DNA of 64,000 nucleotides, taken from assembly GCF_014267345.1 (NCBI RefSeq), contig NZ_JACMYD010000007.1, positions 1 through 64,000 of the forward strand, given 5' to 3'. Source of the stretch: Corynebacterium sp. zg-331 (GTDB taxonomy: Bacteria > Actinomycetota > Actinomycetes > Mycobacteriales > Mycobacteriaceae). The position numbers were made by a program, and so were the translations under genes. The notes beneath the pieces were generated by a model, which was not told the DNA's origin, made no database searches, and was given only the letters and a program-made list of their open reading frames with translations. Below are positions 28,544 through 38,255 of this stretch, piece by piece. Within the stretch, counting starts at the first letter, position 1; each line of letters starts with the position of its first letter.

Positions 28544-28671
28544 AAGGGGTGGGATCGGGTTCGGCCACTCGACATCGACGAGCCCATGCCGACGACCACG
28601 CGCCCCGCACCAAGGGGTGCCGTTGAGGCCAAAAACAGCGCAGACACCCGGCAGACGGCACCCCTTGGTGC
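28544..28671. repeat. Cluster B of the repeat family (one full unit, one half-unit)
   Basis: The unit AAGGGGTGCC-N35-GGCACCCCTT is at 28612-28666; its arms extend to 17 perfectly paired bases (28607-28623 with 28655-28671), the longest in the window. A lone left arm (AAGGGGTGGG) is at 28544. It lies between tRNA-Pro and the convergent YhgE-like gene. Apart from the promoter, tRNA, terminator and this cluster, nothing is seen in 28338-28693. Confidence 0.8.
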
Positions 28672-28693
28672 TATGGGGCCGGGGATGGGAGGA

Positions 28694-30052
28694 TCACCGG
28701 GGCGTCGGGAAGCAGCTCAGCACCGCCACCGCGCCGAGCACCGCCAGGGCCGTCCACACGAGGGTCGCGCTGCCGCCGTTGCCCAGGGCGCTCAGCGCGC
28801 CCGTGGCGTAATGCACCGGGGTCAGGCCCGCGGCGGCCGTCCATGCGGGGGAGAGATCGCTGGCCGTGGCGCTGGTCCAGGCCCATCCCGCCACGCCCAC
28901 CTGGACGAGGAGAAAAAGCACTCCGGCGATCACCGCCGCGCGGGTCCCCGCCGCCCGCCGCGCCGCGGCGCTCAGCCCGGCCGCGGCCGCCACCGTGAGG
29001 CCCACGATGCCCGCCCCGGCGGCCAGCGTCGCCCCCGGTAAGGCCGCGCCCAGCAACCACAGCAGGCCGCCGGCGGCCGCCGTCGCGCCTAATCCCGCCA
29101 GCACCCGGTCGAGGGCGCGACCCAGCAACCCGGCCACCGCGCCGCCCCACGCGGCAAAGAGGGCGATCAGCAGGGCGTAGGTGGGTTGCAGCTCGGATTC
29201 GGCGCCGAGGTCTCCCGAGGCCGAGGCCTGGGCCACCGGCAGGGCACGCTGAATCCCCTGCACGCGGGTGCGGTTCTCCTGCGCCATGTCGTTGAGCTGG
29301 CGCGCTCCGGCGTCGAGCTGTCCCATGCCGTCGAGGGCCCCGCTCACGCCCCCCTGCATCTCCTCCATGCTCGCGGCCAGGCGCTTCGCGCCGTCGGTGG
29401 CGCTGTAGACGCCGTCGTGGAAGCCGTAGCCGGGCACGGCGAGCTGGTTGGCCAGGTCGCGGGAGCCGTCGCGCAGTCGGGTGAGTTGGCCCGTGATCTC
29501 CTCGCTCAGGCCCGCGTTGCCCAGCTGGGCGCGGAAGTCCGCGAGCTGCCCGCGCAGGTCGCCGGCGCGCGGGTCGGTGGACTTCTCCAATTCCTTATCG
29601 AGGGTCGCGGCGGCCTCACCCAGCTGCCCTTGGATCGCGCCCAGGGTCAGTACTTTGTCGATGGCGCCGCCCACGCCGTCGGCCAGCTCGGTGGCCCCCT
29701 GCCCGAGCTGGCCGGTGGCGGCCTGGAGCTGGATCATGCCATCGCGCAGCTGGGCGGCGCCGTCGCGCAGGCGCTGCACATCCCCGCCGACGTCCTCGGC
29801 TTGGAACTTCGATACCCCGTCGAGGAGCTGGGCCGTACCGTTGGCCAGGAAACCGGCGTTGGTGCCCGCGTCGATCGCGGCGCGGCGCGCCTCCCTCAGT
29901 TGGGCGCTGGCGGCCACCGGGGCGGCGTGGGGTTGCTCGCCCGTGGCCCATGACTCTTCCGGCCCCTGGTCGGTCAGGGCGAGGTAAGCGGAGCCCGCCA
30001 GCAGGGGCACCAGTGCGAGGGAGACAAGGAGGGTGGAACGCACGACACTCAT
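28694..30052 (-). CDS. YhgE/Pip-like membrane protein with heptad repeats
   Basis: 452 aa from ATG 30052 (MSVVRSTLLVSLALVPLL). One N-terminal transmembrane helix, a long extracytoplasmic region of xxxLxxG heptads (LRDGAAQLRDGMIQL, QLGQGATELADGV) likely to form coiled coil, then five or six C-terminal transmembrane helices. This layout is that of the YhgE/Pip family linked to phage infection and type VII export in Gram-positives. Function here unknown. Confidence 0.78.
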   Translation of the reverse strand: MSVVRSTLLVSLALVPLLAGSAYLALTDQGPEESWATGEQPHAAPVAASAQLREARRAAIDAGTNAGFLANGTAQLLDGVSKFQAEDVGGDVQRLRDGAAQLRDGMIQLQAATGQLGQGATELADGVGGAIDKVLTLGAIQGQLGEAAATLDKELEKSTDPRAGDLRGQLADFRAQLGNAGLSEEITGQLTRLRDGSRDLANQLAVPGYGFHDGVYSATDGAKRLAASMEEMQGGVSGALDGMGQLDAGARQLNDMAQENRTRVQGIQRALPVAQASASGDLGAESELQPTYALLIALFAAWGGAVAGLLGRALDRVLAGLGATAAAGGLLWLLGAALPGATLAAGAGIVGLTVAAAAGLSAAARRAAGTRAAVIAGVLFLLVQVGVAGWAWTSATASDLSPAWTAAAGLTPVHYATGALSALGNGGSATLVWTALAVLGAVAVLSCFPTPR

Positions 30053-30160
30053 ACCCCGCCAATCTATCCTGCCTGCGGGCCGATCCCGCACAGGCGCACC
30101 GCGTCACACCCGGCTGGTAACCTTAGTTCGGACTGACGAGCTACGAAAGAGTGTGCGCAC

Positions 30161-33073
30161 GTGACGTTAGCTATTGTTATTGCCTTAGCGGTGGGGGCCG
30201 TTCTTCTTTCCCCCCCGCTGGTTCGCGTAAGCGACCGGCGGGCGGGCTGGCCACTGGCCGCGCTCTTCCTGGGGGCCGCGCTCGCCCTAGGCCGCCACCT
30301 GCCGGAGATCCTCGACGGGCGGCCGCTGACCTGGCAGGTCACCTGGGTGCGTGGCCTCCTGGCCCCCGGCGTGGACGTCACGCTCTCCCTGCGGGTCGAC
30401 GCCCTCGGTGCCTTCTTCGCGCTGCTCGCGCTGTGCATCGGCTCAGTCGTGTTCGTCTATTCCGCGGCCTATCTGCCCAGGCGGCAGGGCAACACGAGTT
30501 TTTATACGATCATGACGGCCTTTACCCTCGCCGTCCTGCTCCTGGTGCTGGCCGACGACGTCGTGGTGCTCTTCCTCGGTTGGGAGCTCGTCTCCATCGC
30601 CTCCTTCCTGCTCATCGCCCGCTCCGGGTCCAGCGGGGAGGCCGGGGCCCAGCGCACGCTGCTGCTGACCTTCCTCGGCGGCCTGACCCTGTTGGTGGCC
30701 ATCGCGGTGGCCGCCGTGCGCACCGGAACTACCAGCCTGCAGGGCATCCTGGGCTCCCCCGAGTGGGCGCATAACCCCGGCTTGACCGCCACGGTGGCCG
30801 TCCTGGTGGCGGTGTCCGCCTTCACCAAGGCCGCGCAGCTGCCCTTCCACTTCTGGCTGCCGGAGGCCATGGCCGCCGCCACCCCCGTCTCCGCCTTCCT
30901 GCACGCGGCGGCCGTGGTCAAGGCCGGCGTGTACCTCCTGATGCGCTTTTCCGGGATCTTCCACGAGGTGGCGGTGTGGAACTGGCTGCTCATCGGCACC
31001 GGACTGACCACCGCCGTGGTCTCCGCCGCCTTTGCCGTGCAAAAAACGGACCTCAAAAAGCTCACCGCCTATTCCACCGTGAGTCACCTGGGGTGGATCG
31101 TGGCCACCATCGGGGTGGGCACCCCTCTGGCGATGTCCGCGGCCCTGGTGCACACCCTGGCGCACGCCCTGTTTAAGTCCTCGATCTTCATGCTCATCGG
31201 CGTGGTGGATCACGAGGCCGGCACCCGCGATACCCGCCGCCTGGGTGTGCTGTGGCGCGCCATGCCCCTGACCTTCACCGGCATGGTCATCGGCGCGCTT
31301 TCCATGGCCGCCGTCCCGCCGACCTTTGGTTTCCTCTCCAAGGAGGGCATGCTCGACGCGCTGGCCTCCGTGGACGGGGCCGGGCCCGCACTGCTGGCGA
31401 TCGCCGGGATCGGTGCCCTGCTCACGTTCACCTACTCCGCGAAGTTGATCTTCGGCGCGTTTATCGACCCCGCCACCGACCACCCCACCCGCCGCATGGA
31501 GGGCGTACACGAGGCCCCGGCGGCCCTGTGGCTTCCCGCCGCGCTGCCGGGTGCGCTCTCCCTGCCGCTGGGCCTGGCCCCGATGTTCCTGAATAAGCCC
31601 ATGGACGCCATCGCGGCCGCCACCGGAGTGGGCTCCGATGCCGGGGCGCCCCAGCACGCCACCCACCTGGCGCTCTGGCACGGTCTCACCGCCCCCTTGG
31701 TGGTATCCGTGCTGGTGATCGCGCTGGGTGCGGCGGGCGTCGCGCTGCGCCACCGGATCTGGCCGGCCCTGGAATCCCGCTTCCTGCTGCCCTTTACCGG
31801 CAACGGCCTGCTGGCCGCTGTCACCCGGGCGGCCGCCGGGCTGGGCCGCGTCCTGGCATCGATGGCCGATTCGCTCAGCCCCTCCCGCCACCTGGTGTGG
31901 CCGGTGTGCGCCGTGATCGCGCTGATGTTCGCCACGCTGCTCAGCGGCCCCGGGATCGACGGCGTGCCCCTGGCCCCTCGCGCCGAGGGGCTCGACGCCT
32001 GGCTCGACCTCGGTCCCCTGCTCATCGTGGCCCTCTCCGTGCTCGGCCTCATGCGCACCACCCACCGCCTCACCAGCGCCGTGTTGATGGGCACGGTGGG
32101 CGTGGGCATCACCTTCCAGATGCTGATCCTTGGGGCGCCCGACGTCGCCCTCACGCAGTTCCTGGTGGAGGCCCTGGTGGTGGTCATCATCATGATGGTG
32201 GTGCGCTACCAGCCCGCCCGCTTTCCCTCGGCCAGCCGCGCGCACCGGGCGCGCTCCCTGGCGATCGCGCTGCTGGCGGGCCTGGCCGCCTTCCTCGGCG
32301 TGTTCACCCTGATGGGCCGCGGCGGGCGCTCCGACCTGGCCCAGTGGTACATCGACAACGCCCCGGAGATCACCGGCGGTCAGAACATCGTGGCCACCAT
32401 CATCGTGGAATTCCGCGCCCTGGATACCCTGGGGGAGCTCTCCGTGCTCGGCATGGCGGCCATCGTGATCGGCTCGGTCGTGGCCTCCTTCCCCCGCCTG
32501 CCCTTCGCCGCGGGCACCCGCCCGCGCCCCTTCGGGCAATCGCAACTCAATTCCCTGCCGCTGCGGATGGCGCTGCGGCTGGTCGCCCCGCTGCTGGCCC
32601 TCCTCTCGGTGCTGGTCTTCCTGCGCGGCCACATGGACCCCGGCGGGGGCTTCGTGGCGGCACTGATCGCGGGCACCGGGATCATGCTCTTCTACCTCTC
32701 CCGGGGGCGCGACACCATCGTGGCCCGGCCCACCACGCCGTCCTGGCTCACCGGCATCGGCATCGTCACCGCGCTGGCCGCCGGCTTCGTGGGATTCCTG
32801 GAGGGTTCCTTCCTGGCGCCCCTGCACGGGGAGATCCTGGGGGAGCACGTGACCACCTCCCTGATCTTCGACGGCGGCATCTACCTGGCCGTACTGGGCA
32901 TGCTCATGGCGGCGGTCAACGCCCTGGGCGGCTACGACAAGCCCGGCACGGCCACCACCCGCGAGCTGCCCTTCGCCCGCGGCGAATCCGGCCCCCTGGG
33001 CGCCACCCCCGAGGTCACCGACCACCCGGCCCCGTCCCCCCATTCCACCGCAGCACAGGAGCAACAGCGATGA
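30161..33073 (+). CDS. mrpA: Mrp-type Na+/H+ antiporter subunit A (A-B fusion)
   Basis: 970 aa, polytopic. The N-terminal part is a NuoL-like proton channel (LRVDALGAFFALLALCIGS; KAAQLPFHFWLPEAMAAATPVSAFLHAA with the channel Lys and His). The C-terminal part carries the MrpA tail (TQFLVEALVVVIIMMVV) and an MrpB-like domain (LRGHMDPGGGFVAALIAG), so no separate mrpB follows. Part of the multisubunit cation/proton antiporter for Na+ and alkali tolerance. GTG start at 30161. First gene of mrpACDEFG; the next ATG overlaps its stop. Confidence 0.95.
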   Translation: MTLAIVIALAVGAVLLSPPLVRVSDRRAGWPLAALFLGAALALGRHLPEILDGRPLTWQVTWVRGLLAPGVDVTLSLRVDALGAFFALLALCIGSVVFVYSAAYLPRRQGNTSFYTIMTAFTLAVLLLVLADDVVVLFLGWELVSIASFLLIARSGSSGEAGAQRTLLLTFLGGLTLLVAIAVAAVRTGTTSLQGILGSPEWAHNPGLTATVAVLVAVSAFTKAAQLPFHFWLPEAMAAATPVSAFLHAAAVVKAGVYLLMRFSGIFHEVAVWNWLLIGTGLTTAVVSAAFAVQKTDLKKLTAYSTVSHLGWIVATIGVGTPLAMSAALVHTLAHALFKSSIFMLIGVVDHEAGTRDTRRLGVLWRAMPLTFTGMVIGALSMAAVPPTFGFLSKEGMLDALASVDGAGPALLAIAGIGALLTFTYSAKLIFGAFIDPATDHPTRRMEGVHEAPAALWLPAALPGALSLPLGLAPMFLNKPMDAIAAATGVGSDAGAPQHATHLALWHGLTAPLVVSVLVIALGAAGVALRHRIWPALESRFLLPFTGNGLLAAVTRAAAGLGRVLASMADSLSPSRHLVWPVCAVIALMFATLLSGPGIDGVPLAPRAEGLDAWLDLGPLLIVALSVLGLMRTTHRLTSAVLMGTVGVGITFQMLILGAPDVALTQFLVEALVVVIIMMVVRYQPARFPSASRAHRARSLAIALLAGLAAFLGVFTLMGRGGRSDLAQWYIDNAPEITGGQNIVATIIVEFRALDTLGELSVLGMAAIVIGSVVASFPRLPFAAGTRPRPFGQSQLNSLPLRMALRLVAPLLALLSVLVFLRGHMDPGGGFVAALIAGTGIMLFYLSRGRDTIVARPTTPSWLTGIGIVTALAAGFVGFLEGSFLAPLHGEILGEHVTTSLIFDGGIYLAVLGMLMAAVNALGGYDKPGTATTRELPFARGESGPLGATPEVTDHPAPSPHSTAAQEQQR

Positions 33074-33576
33074 TCATGGCCCTGACAATCGCCGTGTTAG
33101 TCACCGGCGGCGTCTATCTGGTGCAACAGCGCGGCATGGTGCGCATCGTCCTTGGGATGCAGCTCATCGGCCACGCCGCCAACCTCATGCTGTTGGCCAG
33201 CGGGGTGGGGGCGTGGCGCGGGGAGGTCTTTCACGATCGGGTGGCCGCCGCGGACATGGCCGACCCTCTGCCGCAGGCCTTCGTGCTCACCGCCATCGTG
33301 ATCTCAATGGCCACCGCCGCCATCCTGCTCACCCTGGCCGCCCTGGGCCGCTCGGACGATACCGCCAGTGTGGACCCGGTGAGCTCCGGCCAGGAACCGC
33401 ACCCCTCCCCGGTGTCCACCCTGGGCCGTGCCACCCAGAGCAACGAGGACGTCCGCTCCGGGGCGCGCGCGCGTCGGCACGCCCGCGCGAGCCTGATGGC
33501 GGGGAAGGAACCCACCGTGGGTGGGCTCTACACGACCACCGACCGCGACGCCCCCGCGTCGTCCACCGAGGCCTAA
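33070..33576 (+). CDS. mrpC: Mrp antiporter subunit C
   Basis: 168 aa from ATG 33070, overlapping the mrpA stop (ATGA). NuoK-like with three transmembrane helices (RMVRIVLGM..GHAANLMLLASG; DPLPQAFVLTAIVISMATAAILL), then an unusually long charged tail of about 70 residues, likely cytoplasmic. The frame is open far upstream, but only this start fits the family. Confidence 0.92.
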   Translation: MIMALTIAVLVTGGVYLVQQRGMVRIVLGMQLIGHAANLMLLASGVGAWRGEVFHDRVAAADMADPLPQAFVLTAIVISMATAAILLTLAALGRSDDTASVDPVSSGQEPHPSPVSTLGRATQSNEDVRSGARARRHARASLMAGKEPTVGGLYTTTDRDAPASSTEA

Positions 33577-33591
33577 GGAGGATCAGCGCTC

Positions 33592-35091
33592 ATGGATATG
33601 GTGCTTCCGCTCTTCGTCGTGCTCCCCCTGCTGGCCTCCGCGCTGGCCGTCATGGCCCCGTGGAAGCGGGCGCGCGACCTGCTCCACCTGCTTCTTCCCG
33701 CCCTCAGCCTCGCCGGCGGCGGCTGGCTGTTCTGGTACACCTCCGGCGGCAACCCCCTGGGCCATAACGTCGGGCTTTTCCCCGGCGGGGTGGCCATCCC
33801 CTTCGTGGCCGATGCCTTCTGCGCCGTCATGATCGTCACCACCTCCCTGGTGAACCTGTGCGCCAACTGGTTCGCCACGGTGTCCGGGGAGACGCGGGCG
33901 CGCTACTACCCCGCCCTGACCCTGGTGCTGCTCACCGGCGTCAATGGCGCACTGCTGACGGCGGATCTGTTTAACTTCTTCGTCTTCATCGAGGTCATGC
34001 TCCTGCCCTCCTACGGGCTGATCGCCATGACCGGCACCTGGTCGCGGCTGGCGGCGGGGCGCACCTTCGTGCTGGTCAACCTCACGGCCTCCACGCTGCT
34101 GGTGGTGGGCGTGGGCTTCGTCTACGCCACCACGGGCACGGTGAACATGGCCGCCCTACGCGGCGCCGCCGAGGGCAACGGGCCCGCGGTGGTGGCCATG
34201 GGTCTGGTACTCATCGCCGTCTCCGCCAAGGCGGGCATCGTGCCGCTGCACACCTGGCTGCCGCGCACCTATCCCGGCACCTCGGCGGCCGTGATGGGAT
34301 TGTTCTCCGGGCTGCATACCAAGGTCGCGGTGTACATGCTTTACCGCATCTACGTCATCGTCTTCGACCTGACGGACCGCTGGAACGGCCTCATCGTGGC
34401 GCTCATGGTGGTCTCCATACTCGTGGGCGGCTTCTCCGGCCTCGCGGAAAACTCCATCCGCCGCGTGCTGGCCTATCAGATGGTCAACGGGATGCCGTTT
34501 ATCCTGGTGATGCTCGCGTTTAGCACCGGCGATGCCCAGCGCGCCCTGGCCGCCGGCCTGCTCTACGCCCTGCACCACATGGTCACCGTGGGTTCCCTGG
34601 TGCTGACCTCCGGCGCGATCGAGGAGACCTACGGTACGGCCCTGCTGTCCAAGCTCTCCGGCCTGGCGCGCCGCGATCCCTGGGTGGCGGCGGTGTTCGC
34701 CGCGGGCGCGTTCTCCGTGGTGGGCTTCCCGCCGTTTTCCGGCCTGTGGGGCAAGGTGGCCGTGGTCATCAGCGTGGCTCGCGGCGGCGGCTGGCCCTCC
34801 TGGCTGGTCATCGGGGCCATCGTCGTGGCGAGCTTCGCCGCGCTGCTGTCCATGTTCCGCGTGTGGCGCTCGGTGTTCTGGGGTCACCCCATGCAGCAGG
34901 TGCCCAAGGATCTGCGGGTTCGCGGCCGCCTCCTGGCACCCGCCGCTACCCTGCTGGCGGCCTCCGTGCTGATGTTCTTCGCCGCCGGCCCGCTTATCGA
35001 CGCCCTCCACACCGCCACCGGCGCGCTCCTGGACGTGGACAGCTACCAGGAAGCCGTGCTCGGCGCCACCGCGATAGGAGTCCTCCGATGA
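33592..35091 (+). CDS. mrpD: Mrp antiporter subunit D
   Basis: 499 aa, NuoM/N-like with about 14 transmembrane segments. NFFVFIEVMLLPSYGLIA, SAKAGIVPLHTWLPRTYPGTSAAVMGLFSGLHTKVAVYML and LAYQMVNGMPFIL carry the conserved Glu, Lys and His of the proton path. AAGGAGG precedes ATG 33592. Confidence 0.95.
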   Translation: MDMVLPLFVVLPLLASALAVMAPWKRARDLLHLLLPALSLAGGGWLFWYTSGGNPLGHNVGLFPGGVAIPFVADAFCAVMIVTTSLVNLCANWFATVSGETRARYYPALTLVLLTGVNGALLTADLFNFFVFIEVMLLPSYGLIAMTGTWSRLAAGRTFVLVNLTASTLLVVGVGFVYATTGTVNMAALRGAAEGNGPAVVAMGLVLIAVSAKAGIVPLHTWLPRTYPGTSAAVMGLFSGLHTKVAVYMLYRIYVIVFDLTDRWNGLIVALMVVSILVGGFSGLAENSIRRVLAYQMVNGMPFILVMLAFSTGDAQRALAAGLLYALHHMVTVGSLVLTSGAIEETYGTALLSKLSGLARRDPWVAAVFAAGAFSVVGFPPFSGLWGKVAVVISVARGGGWPSWLVIGAIVVASFAALLSMFRVWRSVFWGHPMQQVPKDLRVRGRLLAPAATLLAASVLMFFAAGPLIDALHTATGALLDVDSYQEAVLGATAIGVLR

Positions 35092-35459
35092 ATGCCCTAA
35101 CCTACATCCCCTGGCTCATCAAGGAGATCGTTGTCAGTGCCGTGAGCCTGGCGTTATCCGCCCTGCGACCGCGCACCGGCTTCGATCCCGTGGTGGTGGC
35201 CTACCCGCTGCGGGTGCACGGCGCGTGGGATATCTTCTGGTTCTCCACCTCCATCACCGTCACCCCCGGGACGCTCTCACTGGGGCTGCGCGCCCCGGAG
35301 GACCCCGACGACCCGACGATTCTGCTGGTGCAGGCGGTGCACGGCTCCGACCCGCACGAAGTGGTGCTGGGACTAGCGGACATGGAGGCCCGCCTCGCCC
35401 CCGCCGTGCGAGGCGAGGAGCTGCGCCTGGCCGAGGACTACTACCGGAAGGTGAGCTAA
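35088..35459 (+). CDS. mrpE: Mrp antiporter subunit E
   Basis: 123 aa from ATG 35088, overlapping the mrpD stop (ATGA). It has an N-terminal amphipathic or membrane segment followed by the soluble MrpE domain (FSTSITVTPGTLSLGL; LLVQAVHGSDP). Shorter than typical MrpE because the usual second N-terminal helix is missing. The frame is open upstream inside mrpD, which is non-coding. Confidence 0.9.
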   Translation: MNALTYIPWLIKEIVVSAVSLALSALRPRTGFDPVVVAYPLRVHGAWDIFWFSTSITVTPGTLSLGLRAPEDPDDPTILLVQAVHGSDPHEVVLGLADMEARLAPAVRGEELRLAEDYYRKVS

Positions 35460-35726
35460 ATGTTCCAGATCATCCTGTGGGTTTGCGGGGCCGTGATCCT
35501 CGCCTGCCTCCTGGCGGGGCTGACGCTGATCCTGCGCAGCGGGGACGCCCTGACCCAGGTGGTGCTGTCCGACCTCGCCTTTTATTCGATGATCGCGCTG
35601 TATCTGGTGTGGTCGCTGGATCACCAGACGTCCATCGCCTACGAGATCGCGCTGCTCGCAGCCCTGGTGGGCGGGGTGCTGCCCACGCTGTCGATGTCCC
35701 GCATGGTATCCCGAGGCCGGAGGTAA
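35460..35726 (+). CDS. mrpF: Mrp antiporter subunit F
   Basis: 88 aa, three transmembrane helices with ALTQVVLSDLAFYSMIALYLVW, the MrpF core. Starts directly after the mrpE stop codon. Confidence 0.92.
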   Translation: MFQIILWVCGAVILACLLAGLTLILRSGDALTQVVLSDLAFYSMIALYLVWSLDHQTSIAYEIALLAALVGGVLPTLSMSRMVSRGRR

Positions 35727-35728
35727 CG

Positions 35729-36070
35729 ATGTCCCTTGCCGAATACGCCATAGCCGCGCTGGTGCTCTGCGCCACGCTCCTCATCGTGGCCACCACCGTG
35801 GCCCTGTGGCGCGCCCCCGGCGCGCTGACCAGGGTCAATCTACTGGGCCCCACGGTGTGCCTGGCCATTCCCCTGCTCATCGCGGCCAATCTGCTGCGGG
35901 ACTGGAGCACCGTGGGCTTCGACTCCCACGACGCCGTGCGCGGCCTCCTCGCCGTCGCCGGGGTCTGGGTGATCGGCTCGGTGGGTAGTTTCTTTCTGGG
36001 CCGGGCCGTCCACGAGGTCACCGTGGAGCGGGAGGTCGCCCCGCGCGACGGGGTGACCTGGGACGCCTAG
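35729..36070 (+). CDS. mrpG: Mrp antiporter subunit G
   Basis: 113 aa from ATG 35729, preceded by GGAGGTAACG, two bases after the mrpF stop. MrpG pattern LWRAPGALTRVNLLGPTVCLAIPLL and three transmembrane helices. It closes the antiporter operon; its TAG shares CTAG with the stop of ohr on the other strand. Confidence 0.92.
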   Translation: MSLAEYAIAALVLCATLLIVATTVALWRAPGALTRVNLLGPTVCLAIPLLIAANLLRDWSTVGFDSHDAVRGLLAVAGVWVIGSVGSFFLGRAVHEVTVEREVAPRDGVTWDA

Positions 36071-36492
36071 CCCAGCACGGCCTCGGCATCGAACTGGCCC
36101 GCCAGCGCCTTGGAGAAGGGGCAGAACTGGTGGGCCTTGTCCACCAGCTCCTGGGCACCCTCCAGGGAGTCCTGGTCCTTAAATCGGGCGGTGATGCGAC
36201 CGGAGAGGCGGAAGCCGCCGTCGGAGGGGTCGCGGTTGAGGGAGATCTCGGCGTCCACCTCGGGGGCGTGCGCGGCGGTATCCACGCCGGCTTCGCCCAT
36301 CATCTTCTGCAGGGCCCCGTTGAAGCAGACCGACCAGGCGGCGGCCAGGAGGGATTCCGGGTTCACCCCCGCGGAGATCCCGTTGAGCTTGGGGGGACGC
36401 ACGTCGAAGTCGATGCCGCCGTCGCCCTGCACGCGGCCGTCGCGGCCCGCCCCGGTGGCGGTGACCTTCTGGGTGTAAATGGTCTCGGACAT
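36067..36492 (-). CDS. ohr: Organic hydroperoxide resistance protein (Ohr/OsmC family)
   Basis: 141 aa. Two redox Cys in the Ohr arrangement: WSVCFNGAL near residue 57 and HQFCPFSKA near 125, with catalytic Arg region DFDVRPP. It reduces organic and lipid peroxides with dihydrolipoamide or mycothiol-type thiols. Stop codons overlap with mrpG by 3 bases; no MarR-type OhrR is next to it. Confidence 0.92.
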   Translation of the reverse strand: MSETIYTQKVTATGAGRDGRVQGDGGIDFDVRPPKLNGISAGVNPESLLAAAWSVCFNGALQKMMGEAGVDTAAHAPEVDAEISLNRDPSDGGFRLSGRITARFKDQDSLEGAQELVDKAHQFCPFSKALAGQFDAEAVLG

Positions 36493-36564
36493 AGCTGGTC
36501 TCTTCCTCCTGAAAAGTCGGTATTAATTCCTCTCCCACGGTAGCGATGTTTAAGGCGCGGGGCA

Positions 36565-36614
36565 GAAAAAGGCTCCCGAGCTGCGCATTGCCTGCGCATT
36601 GCCGCTCGGGAGCC
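36565..36614 (-). terminator. Rho-independent terminator of katA
   Basis: On the minus strand, GGCTCCCGAGC and GCTCGGGAGCC form an 11-bp stem followed by TTTTTC. The loop holds two copies of TGCGCATTGCC-like sequence. It lies just past the katA stop. Confidence 0.88.
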
Positions 36615-36656
36615 GGGGAGTTCTCCAAGGAACTCGATCGGTGGGAAACCGGGGTG

Positions 36657-38213
36657 TTAGGCGTTCTTCTTCTGGGTGAACAGCTCCTTGACCCGGGCGC
36701 CCAGGTTCTCGTCCACGCTGGACCAGTACCAGTAGCAGCGCTCCTCGGTCTCGGGGGACACACCCATCATCGCATCGGTGATGTTCTGCGCCAGGCGCTC
36801 CTTCTCCTCGTCGTTGTACACGTCGCGGTAGAGGGTGCCGGCCTGACCGAAATCATCGTCCTCGGGGTGCTTCACGTAGGCAGAACGGGTGAGATCCGTG
36901 CCGTGCGGGTCCGGGTTGACGTAGATATCGTCGGCCTGCCCGTAGGAGGTGAAGTTGGAGGAGGAGGTCTCGCCGTCGTCCAGGTAACCGGCCTTGAAGT
37001 CGGTCTTGTTGGGCGAGTACACCGGGTGCGAGGCCTCGTTGAAGAGGTAGGCCATCGGCCCCTCGTGCTGGTAGGTGTGGCGCGGCGCCAGGGGCTGGTT
37101 CACCGGCAGGTGGCGGTAGTTCGGCCCGATGCGGTAGCGGTGGGCGTCCGCGTAGGCGAACACGCGGCCCATGAGCATCCGGTCCGGGGAGAGGCCCACG
37201 CCGGGGACGAGGTTGGAGGGATCCAGCGCCATCTGCTCGATCTGCGCGAAGAAGTTCTCCGGGTTGCGGTTGAGCACGAAGTAGCCGACGTCGATGCGCG
37301 GGTAGTCCTTCTTCGACCAGGTCTTGGTGAGGTCGAAGGGGTTGAAGCGGTAGTTCTCCGCCTCGGCGAAGGGCATGATCTGCACCTTGACGTCCCAGAT
37401 CGGGTAGTCGCCGCGCTCGATGGCGTTGTACAGATCCTCGCGCAGGTAGTCCGCGTTCTTACCGGCCATCTCCTCCGCCTCGGCGGCGGTGAAGTTGTGC
37501 ACGCCCTGGCGGGAGATGAAGTGGTACTTGACCCAGAAGGCCTCGCCCTCCTCGTTCACCCACTGGAAGGTGTGGGAGCCGTAGCCGTTCATCTCGCGCT
37601 CGGAGCGCGGGGTGCCGCGGTCGCCCATGAGGTAGGTGACCTGGTGGGCGGACTCGGGCGTGCGAGTCCAGAAGTCCCACTGCATGTCCGCGTTGCGCAG
37701 CCCGGAGCCGCCCAGGCGCTTCTGGGAGTGGATGAAGTCCGGGAACTTCATCGCATCGCGCAGGAAGAAGGTGGGCGTGTTGTTGCCCACGATGTCGTAG
37801 TTGCCCTCGGAGGTGTAGAAACGCAGGGCGAAGCCGTGCACGTCGCGCCAGGTGTCCGGGGAGCCCTGCTCGCCGGCCACGGTGGAAAAACGCACGGCCA
37901 TGGGGGTCACGGTGCCCTTCTGGAACAGCGCGGCCTTGGTGTACTGGGAAACGTCCTCGGTGATGTGCAGCTCGCCGAAGGCGCCGTTGCCCTTGGCGTG
38001 CGGGTTGCGCTCCGGGACGCGCTCGCGGTTGAAGTGCGAGAGCTTCTCGATCAGGTGGATGTCATTGAGCACGGTGGGACCCTGGGGCCCCGCGGTGACC
38101 GAGATGTTCTCGCTGGGCACCGGCGCGCCGTTTTCCCGGCGCGTGTATCCGTCGTGGTTGGGCACGCGGCCCTTCGCCAGAACTTCGTCGGCCGCCGACT
38201 TCTCGATAGCCAT
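36657..38213 (-). CDS. katA: Catalase (monofunctional haem)
   Basis: 518 aa from ATG 38213, which has GGAGG 8 bases upstream. Catalytic His in [11 protein letters not shown], Asn in [14 protein letters not shown], haem-ligand Tyr in [14 protein letters not shown]. Small-subunit clade size. It degrades hydrogen peroxide in the cytoplasm. In C. glutamicum katA also lies divergent from sigC. An inverted repeat in its leader may be an operator. Confidence 0.95.
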   Translation of the reverse strand: MAIEKSAADEVLAKGRVPNHDGYTRRENGAPVPSENISVTAGPQGPTVLNDIHLIEKLSHFNRERVPERNPHAKGNGAFGELHITEDVSQYTKAALFQKGTVTPMAVRFSTVAGEQGSPDTWRDVHGFALRFYTSEGNYDIVGNNTPTFFLRDAMKFPDFIHSQKRLGGSGLRNADMQWDFWTRTPESAHQVTYLMGDRGTPRSEREMNGYGSHTFQWVNEEGEAFWVKYHFISRQGVHNFTAAEAEEMAGKNADYLREDLYNAIERGDYPIWDVKVQIMPFAEAENYRFNPFDLTKTWSKKDYPRIDVGYFVLNRNPENFFAQIEQMALDPSNLVPGVGLSPDRMLMGRVFAYADAHRYRIGPNYRHLPVNQPLAPRHTYQHEGPMAYLFNEASHPVYSPNKTDFKAGYLDDGETSSSNFTSYGQADDIYVNPDPHGTDLTRSAYVKHPEDDDFGQAGTLYRDVYNDEEKERLAQNITDAMMGVSPETEERCYWYWSSVDENLGARVKELFTQKKNA

Positions 38214-38236
38214 AGTGATAACCTCCATGAAATAGT

Positions 38237-38255
38237 GGCTATACAATTAATAGCC
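38237..38255. promoter_or_regulatory. Inverted repeat in the katA leader/promoter
   Basis: GGCTAT-ACAATTA-ATAGCC, 6-bp arms, 24 bases before the katA start in an AT-rich patch. The half-sites CTAT and ATAG are in the reverse order of the OxyR core, so OxyR binding is not claimed. Confidence 0.4.

Noticed and set aside
30443..33064. 873-codon open frame opposite mrpA
   Set aside because: Same composition effect; Gly/His/Gln-rich without domains, while mrpA on the plus strand is unmistakable.
34746..35087. N-terminal extension of mrpE into mrpD
   Set aside because: The extension is in a shadow frame; ATG 35088 overlaps the mrpD stop and matches the family start.
38237..38255. Canonical OxyR site at katA
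   Set aside because: Half-sites are in the opposite order to the ATAG...CTAT core, so only a generic inverted repeat is reported.
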